Assembly: GCA_946699065.1 (NCBI GenBank)
Contig: CAMPDV010000190.1
Span: 1-64,000 of the forward strand
Direction: 5' to 3'
DNA length: 64,000 bases
Source of the DNA: Loxodes magnus
Lineage: Eukaryota; Ciliophora; Karyorelictea; Loxodida; Loxodidae
Below, in pieces: positions 54,266-64,000 of this stretch. Position 1 is the first letter of the stretch. Each line of letters starts with the position of its first letter. Under the pieces are notes generated by a model. That model worked only from the letters and a program-made list of their open reading frames with translations, searched no databases and was not told where the DNA came from. The position numbers and the translations under genes were made by a program.

Positions 54266-55800
54266 ACTAAATACTTATTACTTCTCAAAGCATACTACTT
54301 ATGACTGAAATTCTATCTTCTTTTCTTACTTTACTTCTTCACCTTTATAAATACTTATTACTTCTCAAAGCATACTACTTATAACTGAAAATCTATCTTC
54401 TTTTCATACCTTAATTCTTCACTTTCCTAAATACTTATTACTTCTCTAATCATACTACTTATAACAGAAATTCTATCTTTTTTTCTTACCTTACTTCTTC
54501 ACTTTCCCAAATACTATTACTTCTCTAATCATACTACTTATAACTGAAATTCTATTTTCTTTTCCTACCTTACTTCTTCACTTTGCTAAATACTTATTAC
54601 TTCTCAAAGCATACTACTTATAACTGAAATTCTATCTTCTTTTCTTACTTTACTTCTTCACTTTCCTAAATACTTATTACTTCTCAAAGCATACTACTTA
54701 TAACTGAAATTCTATCTTCTTTTCTTACTTTACTTCTTCACTTTCCTAAATACCTAGTACTTCTCAAAGCATACTACTTATAACTGAAATTCTATCTTCT
54801 TTTCTTACTTTACTTCTTCACTTTTCTAAATACTTATTACTTCTCAAAGCATACTACTTATAACCGAAATTCTATCTTCTTTTCTTACTTTACTTCTTCA
54901 CTTTCCTAAATACTTATTACTTCTCAAAGCATACTACTTATAACTGAAAATCTATCTTCTTTTCATACCTTAATTCTTCACTTTCCTAAATACTTATTAC
55001 TTCTCTAATCATACTACTTATAACAGAAATTCTATCTTCTTTTCTTACTTTACTTCTTCACTTTTCTAAATACTTATTACTTCTCAAAGCATACTACTTA
55101 TGACTGAAATTCTATCTTCTTTTCTTACTTTACTTCTTCACCTTTATAAATACTTATTACTTCTCAAAGCATACTACTTATAACTGAAAATCTATCTTCT
55201 TTTCATACCTTAATTCTTCACTTTCCTAAATACTTATTACTTCTCTAATCATACTACTTATAACTGAAATTCTATCTTCTTTTCTTACTTTACTTCTTCA
55301 CTTTCCTAAATACCTAGTACTTCTCTAATCATACTACTTATAACTGAAATTCTATCTTCTTTTCTTACTTTACTTCTTCACTTTCCTAAATACTTATTAC
55401 TTCTCAAAGCATACTACTTATGACTGAAATTCTATCTTCTTTTCTTACTTTACTTCTTCACCTTTATAAATACTTATTACTTCTCAAAGCATACTACTTA
55501 TAACTGAAAATCTATCTTCTTTTCATACCTTAATTCTTCACTTTCCTAAATACTTATTACTTCTCTAATCATACTACTTATAACAGAAATTCTATCTTCT
55601 TTTCTTACTTTACTTCTTCACTTTTCTAAATACTTATTACTTCTCAAAGCATACTACTTATGACTGAAATTCTATCTTCTTTTCTTACTTTACTTCTTCA
55701 CTTTCCTAAATACTTATTACTTCTCAAAACATACTACTTATAACTGAAATTCTATCTTCTTTTCCTACCTTACTTCTTCACTTTGCTAAATACTTATTAC
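54266..55800 (+). repeat. Long segmental duplication in B, copy 1
   Basis: Matches about 60,252-61,870. ACCTTTATAAATAC (A at 54,341/60,327), CTTTGCTAAATAC (G at 54,585/60,571), CCTAGTAC (G at 54,757/60,743), AACCGAAATTC (G at 54,866/60,852) and GAAAATC (G at 54,946/60,932) all give exactly 5,986 bp. The first ~635 bp look identical. After about 55,400 the offset becomes 6,066, that is one extra monomer in copy 2 (TTTGC G at 55,785/61,851). Confidence 0.87.
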
Positions 55801-57419
55801 TTCTCAAAGCATACTACTTATGACTGAAATTCTATCTTCTTTTCTTACTTTACTTCTTCACCTTTATAAATACTTATTACTTCTCAAAGCATACTACTTA
55901 TAACTGAAAATCTATCTTCTTTTCTTACTTTACTTCTTCACTTTTCTAAATACTTATTACTTCTCAAAGCATACTACTTATGACTGAAATTCTATCTTCT
56001 TTTCTTACTTTACTTCTTCACCTTTATAAATACTTATTACTTCTCAAAGCATACTACTTATAACTGAAAATCTATCTTCTTTTCATACCTTAATTCTTCA
56101 CTTTCCTAAATACTTATTACTTCTCTAATCATACTACTTATAACAGAAATTCTATCTTCTTTTCCTACCTTACTTCTTCACTTTCCTAAATACTTATTAC
56201 TTCTCAAAGCATACTACTTATAACTGAAATTCTATCTTCTTTTCTTACTTTACTTCTTCACTTTCCTAAATAACTATTACTTCTCTAATCATACTACTTA
56301 TGACTGAAATTCTATCTTCTTTTCTTACTTTACTTCTTCTTTTTTCTAAATACTTATTACTTCTCAAAGCATACTACTTATGACTGAAATTCTATCTTCT
56401 TTTCTTACTTTACTTCTTCACTTTCCTAAATACTATTACTTCTCTAATCATACTACTTATGACTGAAATTCTATCTTCTTTTTTTACCTTACTTCTTCAC
56501 TTTCCTAAATACTTATTACTTCTCTAATCATACTACTTATAACTGAAATTCTATCTTCTTTTCTTACTTTACTTCTTCACTTTCCTAAATACTTATTACT
56601 TCTAAAAACATACTACTTATGACTGAAGTTATATCTTCTTTTCTTACTTTAATTCTTCACTTTCCTAAATACTATTACTTCTCTAATCATACTACTTATA
56701 ACTGAAATTCTATCTTCTTTTCCTACCTTACTTCTTCACTTTCCTAAATACTTATTACTTCTCAAAGCATACTACTTATAACTGAAATTCTATCTTCTTT
56801 TCTTACTTTACTTCTTCACTTTCCTAAATAACTATTACTTCTCTAATCATACTACTTATGACTGAAATTCTATCTTCTTTTCTTACTTTACTTCTTCACT
56901 TTCCTAAATACCTAGTACTTCTCTAATCATACTACTTATAACTGAAATTCTATCTTCTTTTTACTTTACTTCTTCACTTTACTAAATACTTATTACTTCT
57001 CAAAGCATACTACTTATAACTGAAATTCTATCTTCTTTTCTTACTTTACTTCTTCACTTTACTAAATACTTTTTACTTCTCAAAGCATACTACTTATAAC
57101 TGAAATTCTATTTTCTTTTCCTACCTTACTTCTTCACTTTTCTAAATACTATTACTTCTCTAATCATACTACTTATAACTGAAATTCTATTTTCTTTTCC
57201 TACCTTACTTCTTCACTTTCCTAAATACTTATTACTTCTCAAAGCATACTACTTATAACTGAAATTCTATCTTCTTTTCTTTCTTTACTTCTTCACTTTC
57301 CTAAATACTTATTACTTCTAAAAACATACTACTTATGACTGAAGTTATATCTTCTTTTCTTACTTTAATTCTTCACTTTCCTAAATACTATTACTTCTCT
57401 AATCATACTACTTATGACT

Positions 57420-59100
57420 GAAATTCTATCTTCTTTTCCTACCTTACTTCTTCACTTTCCTAAATACTTATTACTTCTCAAAGCATACTACTTATAACTG
57501 AAATTCTATCTTCTTTTCTTACTTTACTTCTTCACTTTACTAAATACTTATTACTTCTCAAAGCATACTACTTATAACTGAAATTCTATCTTCTTTTCTT
57601 ACTTTACTTCTTCACTTTACTAAATACTTATTACTTCTCAAAGCATACTACTTATAATTGAAATTCTATCTTCTTTTCTTACTTTACTTCTTCACTTTTC
57701 ATTATACTTAATACTTCTCTAATCATACTACTTATAACTGAAATTCTATCTTCTTTTCTTACTTTACTTCTTCACTTTCCTAAATACTTATTACTTCTCT
57801 AATCATACTACTTATAACTGAAATTCTATCTTCTTTTCTTACTTTACTTCTTCACTTTCCTAAATACCTAGTACTTCTCTAATCATACTACTTATAACTG
57901 AAATTCTATCTTCTTTTCCTACCTTACTTCTTCACTTTCCTAAATACTATTACTTCTCAAAGCATACTACTTATAACTGAAATTCTATCTTCTTTTCTTA
58001 CTTTACTTCTTCACTTTACAAAATACTTATTACTTCTCAAAGCATACTACTTATAACTGAAATTCTATCTTCTTTTCTTACCTTACTTCTTCACTTTCCT
58101 AAATACTATTACTTCTCTAATCATACTACTTATAACTGAAATTCTATCTTCTTTTCCTACCTTACTTCTTCACTTTCCTAAATACTATTACTTCTCAAAG
58201 CATACTACTTATAACTGAAATTCTATCTTCTTTTCTTACTTTACTTCTTCACTTTACAAAATACTTATTACTTCTCAAAGCATACTACTTATAACTGAAA
58301 TTCTATCTTCTTTTCTTACCTTACTTCTTCACTTTCCTAAATACTATTACTTCTCTAATCATACTACTTATAACTGAAATTCTATTTTCTTTTCCTACCT
58401 TACTTCTTCACTTTCCTAAATACTTATTACTTCTCAAAGCATACTACTTATAACTGAAAATCTATCTTCTTTTCATACCTTAATTCTTCACTTTCCTAAA
58501 TACTTATTACTTCTCTAATCATACTACTTATAACAGAAATTCTATCTTCTTTTCTTACCTTACTTCTTCACTTTCCTAAATACTATTACTTCTCTAATCA
58601 TACTACTTATAACTGAAATTCTATCTTCTTTTCCTACCTTACTTCTTCACTTTCCTAAATACTTATTACTTCTCAAAGCATACTACTTATAACTGAAATT
58701 CTATCTTCTTTTCTTACTTTACTTCTTCACTTTACTAAATACTTATTACTTCTCAAAGCATACTACTTATAACTGAAATTCTATCTTCTTTTCTTACTTT
58801 ACTTCTTCACTTTACTAAATACTTATTACTTCTCAAAGCATACTACTTATAACTGAAATTCTATCTTCTTTTCTTACTTTACTTCTTCACTTTTCATTAT
58901 ACTTAATACTTCTCTAATCATACTACTTATAACTGAAATTCTATCTTCTTTTCTTACTTTACTTCTTCACTTTCCTAAATACTTATTACTTCTCTAATCA
59001 TACTACTTATAACTGAAATTCTATCTTCTTTTCTTACTTTACTTCTTCACTTTCCTAAATACCTAGTACTTCTCTAATCATACTACTTATAACTGAAATT
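57420..59100 (+). repeat. B module repeated at 1,195 bp, with a third copy near 53.0-53.5 kb
   Basis: A six-monomer series recurs: CCTACC, two TTTACTAAATAC units, CATTATACTTAATAC, CTTATTACTTCTCTAATC and CCTAGTACTTCTCTAATC. The CATTATAC marker is at 53,309, 57,700 and 58,895, so the last two copies are 1,195 bp (15 monomers) apart. The 53.3-kb copy has TTAAC for TTCAC before CATTATAC. Between the later two, 57,950-58,080 and 58,190-58,320 form another near-exact tandem pair with TTTACAAAATAC. Confidence 0.78.
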
Positions 59101-59389
59101 CTATCTTCTTTTCTTACTTTAATTCTTCACTTTTCTAAATACTTATTACTTCTCTAATCATACTACTTATAACTGAAATTCTATTTTCTTTTCCTACCTT
59201 ACTTCTTCACTTTCCTAAATACTTATTACTTCTCAAAGCATACTACTTATAACTGAAATTCTATCTTCTTTTCTTACTTTACTTCTTCACTTTTCTAAAT
59301 ACTTATTACTTCTCTAATCATACTACTTATAACTGAAATTCTATCTTCTTTTCTTACCTTACTTCTTCACTTTCCTAAATACTATTACT

Positions 59390-60120
59390 TCTCTAATCTC
59401 ACTACTTATAACTGAAATTCTATTTTCTTTTCCTACCTTACTTCTTCACTTTTCTAAATACTTATTACTTCTCAAAGCATACTACTTATAACCGAAATTC
59501 TATCTTCTTTTCTTACTTTACTTCTTCACTTTACTAAATACTTATTACTTCTCTAATCATACTACTTATAACTGAAATTCTATCTTCTTTTCTTACTTTA
59601 CTTCTTCACTTTCCTAAATACCTAGTACTTCTCAAAGCATACTACTTATAACTGAAATTCTATCTTCTTTTCCTACTTTACTTCTTCACTTTCCTAAATA
59701 CTTATTACTTCTAAAAACATACTACTTATAACTGAAATTCTATCTTCTTTTCTTACTTTACTTCTTCTTTTTTCTAAATACTTATTACTTCTCAAAGCAT
59801 ACTACTTATGACTGAAGTTATATCTTCTTTTCTTACTTTAATTCTTCACTTTCCTAAATACTATTACTTCTCTAATCTCACTACTTATAACTGAAATTCT
59901 ATTTTCTTTTCCTACCTTACTTCTTCACTTTTCTAAATACTTATTACTTCTCAAAGCATACTACTTATAACCGAAATTCTATCTTCTTTTCTTACTTTAC
60001 TTCTTCACTTTACTAAATACTTATTACTTCTCTAATCATACTACTTATAACTGAAATTCTATCTTCTTTTCTTACTTTACTTCTTCACTTTCCTAAATAC
60101 CTAGTACTTCTCAAAGCATA
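59390..60120 (+). repeat. 479-bp tandem copy of an AACCG-marked B block
   Basis: TAATCTCACTAC (C at 59,400 and 59,879) is followed in both copies by CTATTTTC with CCTACC, TTTTCTAAATAC, ATAACCGAAATTC, TTTACTAAATAC and CCTAGTACTTCTCAAAGC. The offset is 479 bp, or six monomers. A related block at about 53,761-54,060 has the same order but an intact TAATCATAC. The TCTCAC mutation therefore arose before the local duplication and after the split from the 53.8-kb copy. Confidence 0.82.
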
Positions 60121-60251
60121 CTACTTATAACTGAAATTCTATTTTCTTTTCCTACCTTACTTCTTCACTTTCCTAAATACTTATTACTTCTCAAAGCATA
60201 CTACTTATAACTGAAATTCTATCTTCTTTTCTTACTTTACTTCTTCACCAT

Positions 60252-61870
60252 TATAAATACTTATTACTTCTCAAAGCATACTACTTATGACTGAAATTCT
60301 ATCTTCTTTTCTTACTTTACTTCTTCACCTTTATAAATACTTATTACTTCTCAAAGCATACTACTTATAACTGAAAATCTATCTTCTTTTCATACCTTAA
60401 TTCTTCACTTTCCTAAATACTTATTACTTCTCTAATCATACTACTTATAACAGAAATTCTATCTTTTTTTCTTACCTTACTTCTTCACTTTCCCAAATAC
60501 TATTACTTCTCTAATCATACTACTTATAACTGAAATTCTATTTTCTTTTCCTACCTTACTTCTTCACTTTGCTAAATACTTATTACTTCTCAAAGCATAC
60601 TACTTATAACTGAAATTCTATCTTCTTTTCTTACTTTACTTCTTCACTTTCCTAAATACTTATTACTTCTCAAAGCATACTACTTATAACTGAAATTCTA
60701 TCTTCTTTTCTTACTTTACTTCTTCACTTTCCTAAATACCTAGTACTTCTCAAAGCATACTACTTATAACTGAAATTCTATCTTCTTTTCTTACTTTACT
60801 TCTTCACTTTTCTAAATACTTATTACTTCTCAAAGCATACTACTTATAACCGAAATTCTATCTTCTTTTCTTACTTTACTTCTTCACCATTATAAATACT
60901 TATTACTTCTCAAATCATACTACTTATAACTGAAAATCTATCTTCTTTTCATACCTTAATTCTTCACTTTCCTAAATACTTATTACTTCTCTAATCATAC
61001 TACTTATAACAGAAATTCTATCTTCTTTTCTTACTTTACTTCTTCTTTTTTCTAAATACTTATTACTTCTCAAAGCATACTACTTATGACTGAAATTCTA
61101 TCTTCTTTTCTTACTTTACTTCTTCACCTTTATAAATACTTATTACTTCTCAAAGCATACTACTTATAACTGAAAATCTATCTTCTTTTCATACCTTAAT
61201 TCTTCACTTTCCTAAATACTTATTACTTCTCTAATCATACTACTTATAACAGAAATTCTATCTTCTTTTCTTACTTTACTTCTTCACTTTCCTAAATACC
61301 TAGTACTTCTCTAATCATACTACTTATAACTGAAATTCTATCTTCTTTTCTTACTTTACTTCTTCACTTTCCTAAATACTTATTACTTCTCAAAGCATAC
61401 TACTTATAACAGAAATTCTATCTTCTTTTCTTACTTTACTTCTTCACTTTTCTAAATACTTATTACTTCTCAAAGCATACTACTTATGACTGAAATTCTA
61501 TCTTCTTTTCTTACTTTACTTCTTCACCATTATAAATACTTATTACTTCTCAAAGCATACTACTTATAACTGAAAATCTATCTTCTTTTCATACCTTAAT
61601 TCTTCACTTTCCTAAATACTTATTACTTCTCTAATCATACTACTTATAACAGAAATTCTATCTTCTTTTCTTACTTTACTTCTTCACTTTTCTAAATACT
61701 TATTACTTCTCAAAGCATACTACTTATGACTGAAATTCTATCTTCTTTTCTTACTTTACTTCTTCACTTTCCTAAATACTTATTACTTCTCAAAACATAC
61801 TACTTATAACTGAAATTCTATCTTCTTTTCCTACCTTACTTCTTCACTTTGCTAAATACTTATTACTTCT
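60252..61870 (+). repeat. Long segmental duplication in B, copy 2
   Basis: Partner of 54,266-55,800. Beyond the first ~635 bp the copies differ at a few monomers, such as ACCATTATAAATAC here (about 60,887) against CTTTCCTAAATAC, and TTCTTTTTTCTAAATAC (about 61,044) against CACTTTTCTAAATAC. One 80-bp monomer was added in this copy or lost from the other, near 61,490. Confidence 0.85.
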
Positions 61871-64000
61871 CAAAGCATACTACTTATAACTGAAATTCTA
61901 TCTTCTTTTCTTACTTTACTTCTTCACTTTCCTAAATACCTAGTACTTCTCAAAGCATACTACTTATAACAGAAATTCTATCTTCTTTTCTTACTTTACT
62001 TCTTCACTTTCCTAAATACTTATTACTTCTCAAAGCATACTACTTATGACTGAAATTCTATCTTCTTTTCTTACTTTACTTCTTCACTTTACAAAATACT
62101 TATTACTTCTCAAAGCATACTACTTATAACTGAAAATCTATCTTCTTTTCATACCTTAATTCTTCACTTTCCTAAATACTTATTACTTCTCAAAGCATAC
62201 TACTTATAACTGAAATTCTATCTTCTTTTCTTACTTTACTTCTTCACTTTCCTAAATACTTATTACTTCTCAAAGCATACTACTTATAACTGAAATTCTA
62301 TCTTCTTTTCTTACTTTACTTCTTCACTTTACTAAATACTTATTACTTCTCAAAGCATACTACTTATAACTGAAATTCTATCTTCTTTTCTTACTTTACT
62401 TCTTCACTTTCCTAAATACTTATTACTTCTCTAATCATACTACTTATAACTGAAATTCTATCTTCTTTTCTTACTTTACTTCTTCACTTTCCTAAATACT
62501 TATTACTTCTCTAATCATACTACTTATGACTGAAATTCTATCTTCTTTTTTTACCTTACTTCTTCACTTTCCTAAATACTTATTACTTCTCTAATCATAC
62601 TACTTATAACAGAAATTCTATCTTCTTTTCTTACCTTACTTCTTCACTTTCCTAAATACTTATTACTTCTCAAAGCATACTACTTATAACTGAAGTTATA
62701 TCTTCTTTTCTTACTTTAATTCTTCACTTTCCTAAATACTATTACTTCTCTAATCATACTACTTATAACTGAAATTCTATCTTCTTTTCCTACCTTACTT
62801 CTTCACTTTCCTAAATACTATTACTTCTCAAAGCATACTACTTATAACTGAAATTCTATCTTCTTTTCTTACTTTACTTCTTCACTTTACAAAATACTTA
62901 TTACTTCTCAAAGCATACTACTTATAACTGAAATTCTATCTTCTTTTCTTACTTTACTTCTTCACTTTTCTAAATACCTATTACTTCTCAAAGCATACTA
63001 CTTATAACTGAAATTCTATCTTCTTTTCATACCTTAATTCTTCACTTTCCTAAATACTTATTACTTCTCTAATCATACTACTTATAACTGAAATTCTATC
63101 TTTTTTTCTTACCTTACTTCTTCACTTTCCTAAATACTATTACTTCTCTAATCATACTACTTATAACTGAAATTCTATTTTCTTTTCTTACTTTACTTCT
63201 TCACTTTTCTAAATACCTATTACTTCTCAAAGCATACTACTTATAACTGAAATTCTATCTTCTTTTCTTACTTTACTTCTTCACTTTCCTAAATACTTAT
63301 TACTTCTCAAAACATACTACTTATGACTGAAGTTATATCTTCTTTTCTTAACTTACTTCTTCACTTTCCTAAATACTATTACTTCTCTAATCATACTACT
63401 TATAACTGAAATTCTATCTTCTTTTCCTACCTTACTTCTTCACTTTCCTAAATACTTATTACTTCTCAAAGCATACTACTTATAACTGAAATTCTATCTT
63501 CTTTTCTTACTTTACTTCTTCACTTTCCTAAATACCTATTACTTCTCTAATCATACTACTTATGACTGAAATTCTATCTTCTTTTCTTACTTTACTTCTT
63601 CACCTTTATAAATACTTATTACTTCTCAAAGCATACTACTTATAACTGAAATTCTATCTTCTTTTCTTACTTTACTTCTTCACTTTACTAAATACTTATT
63701 ACTTCTCAAAGCATACTACTTATAACTGAAATTCTATCTTCTTTTCTTACTTTACTTCTTCACTTTACTAAATACTTATTACTTCTCAAAGCATACTACT
63801 TATAACTGAAATTCTATCTTTTTTTCTTACTTTACTTCTTCACTTTTCATTATACTTAATACTTCTCAAAGCATACTACTTATAAAAGAAATTCTATCTT
63901 CTTTTCCTACCTTACTTCTTCACTTTCCTAAATACTTATTACTTCTCTAATCATACTACTTATAACTGAAATTCTATCTTCTTTTCTTACTTTACTTCTT

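Larger units (their letters stand above)
44926..64000 (+). repeat. Family B satellite array (80/79-bp monomer)
   Basis: A second tandem array in the same orientation as family A. A typical 80-bp copy is 47,758-47,837. It shares GAAATTCTATCTTC and the pyrimidine tract with A. It differs in having ACTTCTTCAC, TTTCCTAAATAC, TTATTACTTCTC, TAATCATAC or AAAGCATAC, and TACTTATAACT in place of TCAATAAAACT. Copies with ACTATTAC are 79 bp. Main subtypes are CCTAGTAC, CATTATACTTAATAC, ACCATTATAAATAC, ACCTTTATAAATAC, TTTACTAAATAC, TATGACTGAAG and GAAAATCTATC. I estimate about 235 copies. The array is broken once by a short A island (50,962-51,233) and runs past the window end. No gene is visible. Confidence 0.96.

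Noticed and set aside
1..64000. CRISPR array
   Set aside because: Repeats adjoin directly and the whole 79/80 bp is repeated, with no unique spacers between short conserved repeats and no cas genes.
1..64000. tRNA, rRNA or other structured RNA genes
   Set aside because: With 1-2 G per monomer neither strand can form the paired stems or the conserved boxes needed.
1..64000. Telomeric repeats or CENP-B boxes
   Set aside because: No TTAGGG-type or CCCTAA-type tandem repeat is visible, and the CENP-B box needs TTCG and CGGG, which the CpG-poor monomer lacks. A centromeric role therefore stays possible but unsupported by sequence.
1..64000. TATA boxes or promoters at TATAAC / CTTATAAC
   Set aside because: These occur in nearly every monomer as part of the repeat, with no gene downstream. 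AT-rich chance matches are expected.

Overview
The whole 64 kb window is one uninterrupted satellite DNA array. I find no protein-coding gene, tRNA, rRNA, transposon or unique spacer. Both ends of the window fall inside repeat monomers, so the array continues beyond it on both sides. An AT-rich (about 73%) head-to-tail satellite of 79/80 bp on this scale points to a eukaryotic chromosome, in centromeric, pericentromeric, subtelomeric or other heterochromatin. I do not recognise the monomer and cannot name the organism.

There are two related monomer families in the same orientation. Family A fills 1 to about 44,925 (roughly 565 monomers, estimated by division). It has a 79-bp form and an 80-bp form that differ by one T (ACTATAAC versus ACTTATAAC). 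Family B fills about 44,926 to 64,000 (roughly 235 monomers) and is mostly 80 bp. The consensus monomers differ at about 8-10 positions plus one indel (about 86-90% identity by eye). The first third of the monomer is shared; most differences lie in the rest. The + strand is pyrimidine-rich (about 65% C+T) and almost free of G (1-2 per monomer) throughout, and no monomer is inverted.

Regional layout: 1-12.7 kb is a heterogeneous A domain with composite multimers, 12-bp internal duplications and a ~4.9-kb superperiod. A short scrambled patch lies at 12.74-12.90 kb. 12.9-17.7 kb is a fairly uniform A domain. 17.7-34.6 kb is a layered higher-order domain with T-tract monomers, CAGATC-marked monomers and nested segmental duplications. 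34.6-44.9 kb is a homogenised A domain with a 317-bp four-monomer unit and, in its last ~5 kb, monomers intermediate between A and B. The A/B switch occurs inside one hybrid monomer at about 44,914-44,925. Family B then runs to the end, interrupted once at 50,962-51,233 by A sequence that is an exact-looking copy of the last 272 bp of the A array, including the switch point. B also contains segmental duplications of about 0.5-1.6 kb.

The genes-and-operons view does not apply here. What the window records is array evolution: unequal exchange, local amplification, in-register transfer between families, and occasional deletions that fuse monomers. Coordinates of the higher-order repeats come from reading rare marker variants by eye; exact identities would need a self-alignment.
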